64,000 nt of DNA from Bacteriovoracaceae bacterium UBA6153 (GTDB lineage: Bacteria; Bdellovibrionota; Bacteriovoracia; Bacteriovoracales; Bacteriovoracaceae). Under the pieces are notes generated by a model. That model worked only from the letters and a program-made list of their open reading frames with translations, was not told the DNA's origin and did no database searches. Below, piece after piece: positions 41,224 through 49,158 of the stretch. The position numbers and the translations under genes were made by a program. The stretch spans positions 324,439-388,438 of the forward strand of contig DIUR01000023.1 of assembly GCA_002428265.1 (NCBI GenBank). Reading direction: 5' to 3'. Positions within the stretch are counted from its first letter, which is position 1. Every line of letters starts with the position of its first letter.

Positions 41224-42081
41224 TTACCGCACAAAATCTAAATAGCGTTTGAGGAGATCGAGGGTATGAGGCCCTGGTTTCCCGGTTTTTATGTGCTTTC
41301 CTTCAATCCTTGTGACCGGAACGATATTTCGCGTCGTGCTAGTGATGAAGCATTCATCGGCCATCAAAAAATCGTTTTTTGTAAGACTTGTCTCGATTAA
41401 AGGCATACCCAGAAGCTTCTTTGATGCCATCTCTAATAGCGTTTTTCGGGTCAGGCCCTCGAGAACCCCATCAGTTAGTGGTGGAGTAAAAATTGTTTGA
41501 TTTTTTATGATCCAGGCGTTGCTGGTTGTGCCTTCGGTGACGAAGCCTTCAGTATTTATCATGAATGCGTCGAAGGCCGCTTTTTCGTGGGCATCTTTAT
41601 GAGCGAGAATGTTTTCCTGATAGTTTCCGGTTTTTGGAAGTGAGCCGTGGGCCTCGATTTTTTTCTGGAAAAAAACCATGCTCACACCCTCAGTCAACCA
41701 CTCTTTAGGATTAGGTTTTATTTCTTTGGCATAAATCACCAGGTTGTTTGGTCCTGATAAGGCCGGATCTAATCCGAGGTCAGAGTTTTCGCCTCTCGTG
41801 AGGACGATTCTTATTGAGAGATCACTTGAAGAAGAGGCTTCAATAAGTCTATGAACTTCATGCTCGATTTGCTCTTTGGAATAAGTAGGGATGAGTGAAA
41901 TTTTTTCGGCAGACATAAAAAGTCTATCTATGTGTTGATGAAGTCTGAATGGTTTTTTTAAAAATGTACGCGTTCCCTCATAGACAGAATCGCCGTAGAG
42001 AAAGCCTCGGTCAAAGACTGAAATTCGCGCTTCAGCACCTTTTACAATTTTCCCGTTAATGTTGACCAGATAATCATTCAT
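41224..42081 (-). CDS. Class IV aminotransferase (branched-chain or D-amino acid type)
   Basis: A 285-residue PLP-dependent fold-type IV aminotransferase. FDRGFLYGDSVYEGTR at the start, the GNYQENILAHKDAHEKA segment containing the PLP-lysine (KTGNYQ, Lys in this block), and TTSNAWII with GVLEGLTR match IlvE/Dat/PabC relatives. The substrate (branched-chain amino acid, D-alanine or aminodeoxychorismate) cannot be fixed; the sequence is closest in feel to the IlvE/Dat group. ATG 42081 is preferred to an in-frame TTG at 42117. The gene is divergent from the CFI-box protein. Confidence 0.85.
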   Translation of the reverse strand: MNDYLVNINGKIVKGAEARISVFDRGFLYGDSVYEGTRTFLKKPFRLHQHIDRLFMSAEKISLIPTYSKEQIEHEVHRLIEASSSSDLSIRIVLTRGENSDLGLDPALSGPNNLVIYAKEIKPNPKEWLTEGVSMVFFQKKIEAHGSLPKTGNYQENILAHKDAHEKAAFDAFMINTEGFVTEGTTSNAWIIKNQTIFTPPLTDGVLEGLTRKTLLEMASKKLLGMPLIETSLTKNDFLMADECFITSTTRNIVPVTRIEGKHIKTGKPGPHTLDLLKRYLDFVR

Positions 42082-42128
42082 AATGAGAAACCTATAGAAT
42101 TTATCGGAAGAAATCAATCCTTAATAGA

Positions 42129-42158
42129 TTGACGATAGGCAAGGATTAAAGAGATAAT
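42129..42158 (+). promoter_or_regulatory. Promoter of CFI-box gene (predicted leaderless)
   Basis: TTGACG (42129-42134), 18-base spacer, GATAAT (42153-42158), six bases, ATG at 42165. The AGG touching the ATG is too close to act as a Shine-Dalgarno. Confidence 0.6.
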
Positions 42159-42164
42159 TTTAGG

Positions 42165-43442
42165 ATGAAAAATCTAGTTTTTTTATCTGCTATTCTCCTA
42201 TGGTCATCTGCTGTTTTTGCTGCGGATACAATTAAGCTTAAACCCGATACAGATCTAGTTGTCTACGGGCGTACAGATACCAGCTATGTTTTAAGATCTG
42301 TTGAATCGACTAATCCTAGTGATATTGGAAACCCGGTTCGCGTCTATGTTCCGGTGGAGAGTTCTTATCCTGATCAAAGAGATTATTTTTTATTCACTTC
42401 CGGGTCTCCCTATAATTTTTTATTCAATATCAATACATCTTCAGATGTAGTTTTAATTCCACTTTATCTAAATTCTGTTGGCGGACCAAAATACATAAAA
42501 ATGGCCGTTAAAGATGGAACAGTGTGGAAAGTTTTTAATGATAGTCAGCTACCTTTTAACAATGTTGTAAATTCTGAAATTCAATATAGTATTTCACCGG
42601 CCGATATGTGTCTGCAGATGACGGGAAATGAATGTGTAAATTTACTTCCTTCAATCAGCACAACCGGAACAACACGTACTTTAATGACCTATGTTTTTTT
42701 CAGCAGAGAAAATGAAACATCACTGGGAATTGGTGCAACTATTGATCTCGCAACTTATCCTAACGGTATGTACGTTGAGGTTAATTTAAGTAACCAGATC
42801 AATCCGAATATTTTAACGACAATCACTAATGTTCGACAGGGCGATAAACGTGCTTTTTTAGAGTACACTTCTAACCAGGCCTTCACAGGCGGTAAGTTTG
42901 TCAGAGTGATCGAAAGACCAGCATCCACCACTGCAGACACAATAGGATCTACATCAGGAACATTAAACGGCAGAGAGCAGTCATATCTGCAAAACAGTGA
43001 GTTCGCAGTTACAGATCTGGTGAATGGGCAGGCCTATAATTTTTCAGTTTTATTTATTGATAACTATAACTTCACTACAAAACTTTCTCCGACAGCATCT
43101 GCCACTCCTCAACTCATCGAAGAGCTCCTGAAAAAAGAAGCGTGTTTTTTACTGACAGCAGGTTTTGGTGAAGAGCATTTCATCATCGATTACTTCAGAA
43201 ACTTTAGAGATACGATTCTGGCCAAGACTTATCTTGGTCGTGCCTTTATCAATGTCTATTATGAACTTGCTCCGAAGTATGCCTTAATAATTTATCAGCA
43301 CGAAGGTCTGCGTGCGATGATCAGAGGAACAGCTTATGTGGTTTATTTCATAATGACGAACTTCGTAATAATCCTGTTGACCGTAGCCCTTGGCGTCACT
43401 GGTATTTATTTATACAAAAACAAAGAAAAAATTAAGGTGTAA
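42165..43442 (+). CDS. Exported protein with CFI-box C-terminal domain and membrane anchor
   Basis: A 425-residue exported protein. Signal peptide (1-19, ending VFAA); beta-rich body (about 20-320) with no recognised catalytic motif, perhaps fibronectin-like (RAFLEYTSNQAFTGGKFVRV, NGQAYNFSVLFIDNY). Residues 325-390 match the CFI-box C-terminal domain: ACFLLTAGFG, then LRDF-like YFRNFRDTIL, LGRAFINVYYELAP and HEGLRAMIRG. A final membrane segment (about 392-415) and basic tail (KNKEKIKV) follow. Proteins with CFI-box ends are presumed to be surface-sorted or processed by an unidentified system. Followed by a receiver gene 28 bases later. Confidence 0.78.
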   Translation: MKNLVFLSAILLWSSAVFAADTIKLKPDTDLVVYGRTDTSYVLRSVESTNPSDIGNPVRVYVPVESSYPDQRDYFLFTSGSPYNFLFNINTSSDVVLIPLYLNSVGGPKYIKMAVKDGTVWKVFNDSQLPFNNVVNSEIQYSISPADMCLQMTGNECVNLLPSISTTGTTRTLMTYVFFSRENETSLGIGATIDLATYPNGMYVEVNLSNQINPNILTTITNVRQGDKRAFLEYTSNQAFTGGKFVRVIERPASTTADTIGSTSGTLNGREQSYLQNSEFAVTDLVNGQAYNFSVLFIDNYNFTTKLSPTASATPQLIEELLKKEACFLLTAGFGEEHFIIDYFRNFRDTILAKTYLGRAFINVYYELAPKYALIIYQHEGLRAMIRGTAYVVYFIMTNFVIILLTVALGVTGIYLYKNKEKIKV

Positions 43443-43457
43443 CCCCAATCTTTCGAC

Positions 43458-43463
43458 TATAAT
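43458..43463 (+). promoter_or_regulatory. -10 hexamer abutting receiver gene (predicted leaderless)
   Basis: Perfect TATAAT at 43458-43463, seven bases before ATG 43471, with no Shine-Dalgarno. The matching -35 is weak, so readthrough from the CFI-box gene may also contribute. Confidence 0.45.
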
Positions 43464-43470
43464 AGTTTAC

Positions 43471-43839
43471 ATGATTGATCGTAATAACTTAATGGTGCTT
43501 ATCGTTGACGATGAGCCAGATATTCTAGAGCTAATGGAAGAGGAGTTCCGCTATTGTGGCTACAAGACTCTTACAGCTGTTTGCGGAAATGACGCCATTA
43601 AACTTCTTGATTCACAACACATCGACATTGTCGTCTCGGATTATAAAATGCCAAACGGAAATGGAATGGCTGTGCTCTCTCATGTTAATAATATGAAAAA
43701 GAAGCCGATTTTCTTTTTTGTTTCAGGGCAAGCAGATGTGAGTACTGAGGATGCGATTCGTGCCGGAGCCAGAAAGTTTTTTTCAAAGCCATTTGATCTT
43801 GATGAACTCATTAAAGAAATTGAACTAGATATTGCATAA
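43471..43839 (+). CDS. Single-domain response regulator
   Basis: A 122-residue receiver without output domain. Acidic pocket D13-D14, phosphoacceptor D57 in VVSDYKMPNG, the conserved Ser in FFVSG, and Lys in KKFFSKPF are all present, so it should be phosphorylated. ATG 43471 is used rather than an earlier frame start inside the CFI-box gene. It would act as a CheY-like or phosphorelay intermediate; no kinase is adjacent. A bidirectional terminator follows. Confidence 0.92.
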   Translation: MIDRNNLMVLIVDDEPDILELMEEEFRYCGYKTLTAVCGNDAIKLLDSQHIDIVVSDYKMPNGNGMAVLSHVNNMKKKPIFFFVSGQADVSTEDAIRAGARKFFSKPFDLDELIKEIELDIA

Positions 43840-43871
43840 AAAAAGGCCCGCTTGATAAGCGGGCCTTTTTT
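43840..43871. terminator. Bidirectional terminator
   Basis: Long GC-rich stem (43843-43853 with 43857-43867, extended by A/T pairs) with A-run before and T-run after. It ends the receiver gene (+) and the GrxD gene (-). Confidence 0.9.
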
Positions 43872-43875
43872 ATTA

Positions 43876-44238
43876 TTATACTTTTAAAACGTCTTCTAAT
43901 TCGCCATTTTGCATAAGCTCCATAACGATATCATTTCCACCGACAAGTTGACCTTTAACGTAAAGTTGTGGGTAAGTTGGCCAGTTAGAGTATTGCTTTA
44001 CACCATCTCTAATATCCATGTCTGAGAGGATATTGAAAGTTTTATAGCTTACGCCGTGGTGATTTAAAATCTTGATAACGTTTGCTGAAAATCCGCACTG
44101 AGGCATGTCTGGAGTTCCTTTCATGAAAAGGAAAATCGGGCTTGCGTGAATGAGTTTTTCAATACGTGTATTAAGATCAAGGTTTTTGTTTTCTTCTTCA
44201 ATGGCCGTGCGTTGTACGACTTCAAATGGGTTATTCAT
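43876..44238 (-). CDS. grxD: Monothiol glutaredoxin (CGFS type)
   Basis: A 120-residue class II glutaredoxin. The CGFS active site lies in MPQCGFSANV, preceded by FLFMKGTPDMP and followed by WPTYPQLYVKGQLVGGNDI, the family signature with the cis-Pro loop and glutathione-binding GG. Such proteins bind a [2Fe-2S] cluster with glutathione and hand it on, commonly with BolA partners. AGGAG precedes the ATG. The bolA-like gene lies 20 bases upstream on the same strand, supporting a GrxD-BolA iron-sulfur unit. An N-terminal extension of about 15 residues is slightly longer than usual. Confidence 0.95.
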   Translation of the reverse strand: MNNPFEVVQRTAIEEENKNLDLNTRIEKLIHASPIFLFMKGTPDMPQCGFSANVIKILNHHGVSYKTFNILSDMDIRDGVKQYSNWPTYPQLYVKGQLVGGNDIVMELMQNGELEDVLKV

Positions 44239-44258
44239 AATATTTTCTCCTAAGGTTT

Positions 44259-44516
44259 TTAGCCTAATTTTATTCCGCGTTTCTCTGCAGTAGCAAAGTC
44301 CATAGTTTTTAATTGAACAGCGTGAATTTCAGCTTTCAGGCTCTCTTTTAAAAGATCCATAACCATCTGGTGCTGTTGTCTCAACATTTTACCTGTAAAT
44401 TCATTGCTCACAATCATAATATCCAGGTGATCCATAGTTCCCGTCATATCGTTTACTTCAACATGTGCGTCAGGAAGACCAGATTTAATTAAATTTTTTA
44501 CGTTTTCGAATGCCAT
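44259..44516 (-). CDS. BolA family protein (IbaG/BolA-like)
   Basis: An 85-residue BolA-fold protein, the standard length. The FTGKMLRQQHQMVMDLL segment contains the conserved R-H-Q pattern of the family, and AVQLKTMDF is the C-terminal strand. The conserved His that ligates the shared [2Fe-2S] cluster with a CGFS glutaredoxin is in RQQH. It is encoded directly before grxD, so it is the probable partner. AGGAA is upstream of the ATG. The IbaG versus BolA subgroup is not settled. Confidence 0.9.
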   Translation of the reverse strand: MAFENVKNLIKSGLPDAHVEVNDMTGTMDHLDIMIVSNEFTGKMLRQQHQMVMDLLKESLKAEIHAVQLKTMDFATAEKRGIKLG

Positions 44517-44527
44517 TTTTACAATTC

Positions 44528-44917
44528 CTATTGAGGGACTACAGCAAAAAAGCTGGTGATTAAAGTAAGGGATCTCAAGGTAAATGCCGTCCAGCCAAAT
44601 ACACGGTGACGAGGTCTTGCCTGTGCATTTCCTTTTAAGAGTGCTCTTCCAGTAAATACTAGTAGAACATAGAAGACGACAGACAGAACAGCAAAAGTTA
44701 CATGGATATTGAGAAGCATAGGGTTGATGACAGCTTTAGATGCTTTTTCTACTGCGCCTCTTCCGAGCTCAATTTGCAGAATTAAAATAACATCCCAGAT
44801 CAGTACAGCGCTCATAACAGGAACGTGAACTTTTCTATTTTTTCTCTTAGTGATTCCAAAAATCATTAGAGAGTAAATAAGGATTGATTGAATTTGAAAA
44901 ACAACTGCACTGCTCAT
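44528..44917 (-). CDS. Small membrane protein, DUF420-like
   Basis: A 129-residue protein with four hydrophobic segments. The pattern SGAV..QIQS near the start, LNIHVTFAVLSVVFYVLLVFTG and the C-terminal RHRVFGWTAFTLRSLTLITSFF are reminiscent of the DUF420 (CtaM/YozB-like) family linked to cytochrome oxidase assembly; the resemblance is moderate. ATG 44917 has GGGA six bases upstream and is preferred over ATG 44953, which has none. It lies 11 bases before the bolA gene in the same operon, hinting at a role in metal-cofactor or respiratory assembly. Confidence 0.65.
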   Translation of the reverse strand: MSSAVVFQIQSILIYSLMIFGITKRKNRKVHVPVMSAVLIWDVILILQIELGRGAVEKASKAVINPMLLNIHVTFAVLSVVFYVLLVFTGRALLKGNAQARPRHRVFGWTAFTLRSLTLITSFFAVVPQ

Positions 44918-45000
44918 GAAATATCCCGATAATCTTTTTACGTTCCACACCATAATGGATTTGACTTAATTATTCAATCTTTACGCAAGGTCTAAATCAT

Positions 45001-45029
45001 TTGCTTTTTCATAGCGATGAAAACATATT
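45001..45029 (+). promoter_or_regulatory. Promoter of DnaQ-DinG gene
   Basis: TTGCTT (45001-45006), 17-base spacer, CATATT (45024-45029); AGGAAA then lies before the ATG at 45060. Moderate sigma-70 match. Confidence 0.4.
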
Positions 45030-45059
45030 AAAGTTTGACTTCACCCACCCAGGAAATTT

Positions 45060-48008
45060 ATGGATCACCGTCAGTCATTTGCCAATACCAAATGGGCAGT
45101 AATAGATGTGGAAACATCAGGAGCAGACCCTAGTTACGATCAGGTAATTGATCTGGGGTTCATATTATTTGAAGGGACAAAACTCGTTCAAAAATACTCC
45201 AGCCTGGTTCAGTATCCGGGGGATCTTTCTTCTTTTATTCAAAAATTAACAGGCATTACTCCCAAGATGCTTTCAAAAGCTCCGACGTGGAGAGAAGTCG
45301 AAGGTGAACTCCAAGAGCTTTATGGAGTTAAGCTCATTGCCCACAACGCTGATTTTGAGCAAGGCTTTCTAAAGCGCTCATTTGATAAAATCGATGATGG
45401 AAGTGCGCGTGAAGAGTACTGCGATACACTTTTATTTTTAGGTTTATTATTTCCGGAATACTCTTCGCTAAAGCTTGAACATTTCATACAAGACTGGAAA
45501 ATTGCGGAGACGGAAACGCACAGAGGTTATGAAGACTCACTTGATTTGTTAAAAATGGTCTTGATTGCAACAAAACTCACCCGCATCGATAAAGCACTCT
45601 ATCAGTTTATGAAAATGCAGATGCTGGAGAAGAAAATTTTAAATGATGAGTTCTGGCTGATGAAGTTTCTGACCTTATCAGACGATGAGCTTTATGAAAT
45701 CGCTTCGCAAGTCGATTTTGACCTGGATGCTCACGTCGCGATTGCCCGCGATCAAATCTGGGAAAAGAGATTTCCTGAAATTGCTAAACCCAAAGTTGTG
45801 AAGAAAAATTTTCCATTGGAGTTCTCAGGCGCCAATATCAAAGGAATTTTTAGCGACGAAGAAAAAATTAAAACAATGTTTCCGCTTTATAAAAAACGTC
45901 AGGCCCAAATTGACCTGGCCGTAAAAGCAGGGCAGTCCTTAAAAAATAATATTCACAGTCTCATCCAGGCACCTACCGGAACCGGGAAGACATTCGGCTA
46001 CCTGATTCCATCAGTGCTTTTTGCGATGGAAGAAAAAAAGCCTGTGCTCATTGCTACAGGAACAAAAACTCTTCAGCATCAGGCCTTCAATAAAGACGTC
46101 CCTCAAGTAAAAGAGTTTTTAGGTCTATCTGATGATGAAGTAAAAATTAAGCTTCTGGTTGGATCAAATAATCACTTGTGTGAAGCTTTATTCAGACAAG
46201 AAGAAAGTGAAAATAGTTTACTGGGATACTCGCAGGATTTTAATGCTGCTTTCTCGTCACTGTATTTTGATACTATCTTTTTTCACAACTCTCGCATGAG
46301 AGTGAGTGATAAACTTCTTCGCGATGATCTGCCATATGTTTTAAAACGTAAAAATGATGAACTCTCTAAAAGAGAAAAAGAAATTGCGGTGGATTTCAGG
46401 TCTTGTTCGGGAAACAATTGTCCGTTTAAAAATAACTGTAGCTATATCGGAGGACTTCGTGAGGCCCGTGAAGCTCACATTATTATCGGAAATCACTCGC
46501 TGATGTTCTCGTGGCCGAAAGGGATGCCAAGGCCTCTACACATTGTCGTAGATGAGGCACATAAAATTGAAGAAGAAGCGACTAAAGCTTTCTCGTTGGA
46601 AATAGATCAAAAAAGTTTTGAAATTTTTGTTAACAATCTTCAACACCTTCAAGGCGTGGGGTCACTTTTTTATCTACTGGCCCAGACTGAAGTTGAGCCG
46701 GGAGAGTCGAGTGAAGTGATTAAAGGTCTTAGGGAAGAAACACTTAAGACTTATCAGATGTTGATGGATCATTTGAGTCCACTTGGTGAGAAAGTGTCGC
46801 TGTATTTTAAGCGCATGCCTAAATACACAGAGCTTTTTTGGAATGAACTTCCAATGATTAATAGAGAGACTCATAAGGAGTCTATTGCTCAGGCGATTTT
46901 AAATTCGCTGGAGAGTGTGCATTTTATTCTTCAGACTTACTTGAATCATTTTCTGCCTTTTAGCGGAAGATTTGATGTTAAGAATTTAAAAAATGAAAAT
47001 GAAATTATTGCCTACACCAGATTTGAGACGTTCTTTTCTCAATTATCGGATTACGTTTTAACGTTTGATCACTTGTTAAACCCGGGTGAGAACTACTGCC
47101 GTTCGATGAAGTTTTTAGAAAACGAAGGCTACTTATTTTCTTCTTCACCGATTGATGTTGGAAGAATTGTCAGCGATCAACTGTTAAAGACTTCGGCCTC
47201 TGTTATTTTTACTTCAGCAACACTTGCCAATGGGACAGGTGATACGGGAGCAAAAGGAATTGAATGGGCCACAGGGTATTCTTATTTGGAACCGGAAAAG
47301 AGATTTAAGACGGGAACCTACCTGCCTTTTACTTTTGATTACAAAAAAAATACCAAAGTGTTTTTATGTGATGACGGTCCGTCTTTATATCAGTCAAATT
47401 TCGTTGAACACAATCTAAAAACCATTAAGCCTCTTATCCAGGCCCTTGGTGGACGGACACTCCTTTTATTTTCTGCCAAGGCACGCTTTGAGACGGCCAG
47501 AGAAATCCTCTTAAAAGAGTTTGAAGGGCAAATTCCGCTGTTTATTCAGGGAATGGGAACTAGTGTTGTTGAGGACTTTAAACGTTCTGGATCGGGAATA
47601 CTCTTAGGAATGGAGTCTTTCGGGGAAGGGATTGATATTCCGGGGGATGCATTGCAATTTATTTTTGTCGATAAAGTTCCCGATCTAAGAATGGATCTGG
47701 TGATTAATGAAAGACGAGATTTTTACGAGTCTCATTTAGGTAATGAGTTTACGGATTATTATCTTGCTCATAGAACGAGATCACTTCATCAAAAACTTGG
47801 AAGACTGCTGCGTACGGAAAAAGATTACGGTGGAATTATTATCGTCGACAACCGCGTGAAGAGCTGGAAAGGCAAGACGATGGAGAAGATGGTGAAGTTA
47901 ATGGAGCCGTATTCTCTGGAGAGGGCGCCACTAAAAGAAGCGTGCGAGGAGATTGAGAAATTTATTCTTTCTCAGTCAAATCATTCAGATACTTTATCTG
48001 AACCTTAG
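45060..48008 (+). CDS. dinG: DinG-family helicase fused to a DnaQ-like 3'-5' exonuclease
   Basis: A 982-residue DNA-repair enzyme. Residues 1-170 form a DEDDh exonuclease: D16 and E18 (VIDVETSG), LIAHNADFEQGF, and HRGYEDSLDLL. The helicase part has Walker A (APTGTGKT, about 304-311), four cysteines of a [4Fe-4S] cluster (CSGNNCPFKNNC and the preceding region, about 449-461), a DEAH box (VVDEAH, about 495-500), and late motifs GMESFGEGID and QKLGRLLR. This matches the XPD-like DinG family of superfamily 2; the exonuclease fusion is known from DinG of Gram-positive bacteria. It is predicted to unwind and trim damaged DNA, R-loops or G-quadruplexes. The 3' end overlaps the convergent gene by 47 bases. 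Confidence 0.93.
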   Translation: MDHRQSFANTKWAVIDVETSGADPSYDQVIDLGFILFEGTKLVQKYSSLVQYPGDLSSFIQKLTGITPKMLSKAPTWREVEGELQELYGVKLIAHNADFEQGFLKRSFDKIDDGSAREEYCDTLLFLGLLFPEYSSLKLEHFIQDWKIAETETHRGYEDSLDLLKMVLIATKLTRIDKALYQFMKMQMLEKKILNDEFWLMKFLTLSDDELYEIASQVDFDLDAHVAIARDQIWEKRFPEIAKPKVVKKNFPLEFSGANIKGIFSDEEKIKTMFPLYKKRQAQIDLAVKAGQSLKNNIHSLIQAPTGTGKTFGYLIPSVLFAMEEKKPVLIATGTKTLQHQAFNKDVPQVKEFLGLSDDEVKIKLLVGSNNHLCEALFRQEESENSLLGYSQDFNAAFSSLYFDTIFFHNSRMRVSDKLLRDDLPYVLKRKNDELSKREKEIAVDFRSCSGNNCPFKNNCSYIGGLREAREAHIIIGNHSLMFSWPKGMPRPLHIVVDEAHKIEEEATKAFSLEIDQKSFEIFVNNLQHLQGVGSLFYLLAQTEVEPGESSEVIKGLREETLKTYQMLMDHLSPLGEKVSLYFKRMPKYTELFWNELPMINRETHKESIAQAILNSLESVHFILQTYLNHFLPFSGRFDVKNLKNENEIIAYTRFETFFSQLSDYVLTFDHLLNPGENYCRSMKFLENEGYLFSSSPIDVGRIVSDQLLKTSASVIFTSATLANGTGDTGAKGIEWATGYSYLEPEKRFKTGTYLPFTFDYKKNTKVFLCDDGPSLYQSNFVEHNLKTIKPLIQALGGRTLLLFSAKARFETAREILLKEFEGQIPLFIQGMGTSVVEDFKRSGSGILLGMESFGEGIDIPGDALQFIFVDKVPDLRMDLVINERRDFYESHLGNEFTDYYLAHRTRSLHQKLGRLLRTEKDYGGIIIVDNRVKSWKGKTMEKMVKLMEPYSLERAPLKEACEEIEKFILSQSNHSDTLSEP

Positions 48009-48705
48009 TCCCGTCTTCAGTTCTGATAAGATAAGGAATCCCGCCGTGCTGACTTAAAAAAATCTTCACGTGTTGTGGTTCCTTGATATTTTTAAAATCT
48101 GTTCCTTCATCATACATTTTATACTGAGTGGCCTGAACATTTTGTCCATCGATGTTCATTTTTTCAGTCGTAAGATTAGCGCGCTCTAAAATAACGTTTT
48201 TGAACACAGGAGTTTCTTTATAATCCCACTGATTAAAGCCCACTAGAATATTGAATGAATTTTTTCCAGAAGCATCGAACTTTTTTGATCTCATAAAAAG
48301 CATTGAGCTTGCGGCCGTCGGAGTGGCAATGTGGTACTTAGGAGCTGTGGCAATTTCAGCTGTAAAGTCGTCTGTTTTATCATTAGAGAATTTATAAGCG
48401 AGGTGGTTTCTACGGGAATTGAACTCAAAAGTTTCACGAGATGTTTCTTTTCCCATCACTTTTTCAATTAAAACATAAGTGGGAATATAGTCTTTGTTGA
48501 CGATGTATTCGACATGCAGATTCAGGATTTCTCCGGTTGTGACTTTGACAACGGCTTCTGAAACATAGTGATAACTTTGATCTTTTTTATCTCTGTAAAC
48601 ATCAAATGATTCTTCTGCATAAATATTTTCGTTGCGGTAATAATTGAAAGCGCCACGATAAATTTTATCATCTTTTCGGTAAGTTTTTGATGTCCATGTC
48701 TGCAT
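47962..48705 (-). CDS. Hypothetical protein
   Basis: A 247-residue protein without signal peptide or membrane segment. It is beta-rich and polar, with repeated aromatic-basic strands (YRKDDKIYRGAFNYYRNE, EEPQHVKIFLSQ), compatible with a large beta-barrel or lipocalin-like fold, but no family is recognised. A good promoter ends six bases before the ATG, with no Shine-Dalgarno, and this promoter overlaps the divergent one serving the next plus-strand gene. Its last 47 bases are antisense to dinG. Confidence 0.62.
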   Translation of the reverse strand: MQTWTSKTYRKDDKIYRGAFNYYRNENIYAEESFDVYRDKKDQSYHYVSEAVVKVTTGEILNLHVEYIVNKDYIPTYVLIEKVMGKETSRETFEFNSRRNHLAYKFSNDKTDDFTAEIATAPKYHIATPTAASSMLFMRSKKFDASGKNSFNILVGFNQWDYKETPVFKNVILERANLTTEKMNIDGQNVQATQYKMYDEGTDFKNIKEPQHVKIFLSQHGGIPYLIRTEDGTKVQIKYLNDLTEKE

Positions 48706-48711
48706 ACATTT

Positions 48712-48755
48712 ATTGTAGCTATGAATTTGATTATCTCAAAGGCAAAAGATATACT
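48712..48755. promoter_or_regulatory. Overlapping divergent promoters
   Basis: Minus strand: TTGAGA (48739-48734), 16-base spacer, TACAAT (48717-48712), six bases, ATG 48705 (leaderless). Plus strand: TTGATT (48727-48732), 17-base spacer, TATACT (48750-48755), leading to the gene at 48796. The two RNA polymerase footprints overlap, so the promoters should compete. Confidence 0.65.
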
Positions 48756-48795
48756 GTGCAAATACACTCAAGAATTATTTCAAGGAGACTTCAAC

Positions 48796-49158
48796 ATGAT
48801 CAGTTACGAAGCTTATAAGATTCTACATATCTTCAGTCTATTTATGGTTATTTCTGCAATGGGAGGCATTATTGCCGAAGGCCGTTGGATTCCAAATAGA
48901 ACGTTTAAAATTGTTGTTGGCGTTGTCAGTTTCCTCATCTTCGTTGGTGGTATGGGCCTGATCGCCAGACTTGGATTTCGTCACGGAGAAGCGTTTCCTG
49001 CTTGGGTTATCGTAAAGATTGCATGTTGGATCTTGTTTAACGTTTCACTTTTTACACTTTTCAGGGCCACAGATAAAACGGTTAAGATCTCATGTGCACT
49101 ACTGAGTTTTGTGACTGTTTTCGTTGCGGTTTTTGCTGCTATTACAAAGCTTCAGTAA
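48796..49158 (+). CDS. Small four-helix membrane protein
   Basis: A 120-residue inner-membrane protein with four hydrophobic segments. ATG 48796 has AAGGAG eight bases upstream; a longer frame from 48721 would overlap the promoter. Conserved-looking features are the buried His in YKILHIFSLFMVIS and polar residues in GFRHGEAFP, as in heme-binding or CopD-like four-helix proteins, but no family is assigned. It ends exactly where the methyltransferase gene starts, so translation is coupled. Function unknown. Confidence 0.7.
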   Translation: MISYEAYKILHIFSLFMVISAMGGIIAEGRWIPNRTFKIVVGVVSFLIFVGGMGLIARLGFRHGEAFPAWVIVKIACWILFNVSLFTLFRATDKTVKISCALLSFVTVFVAVFAAITKLQ

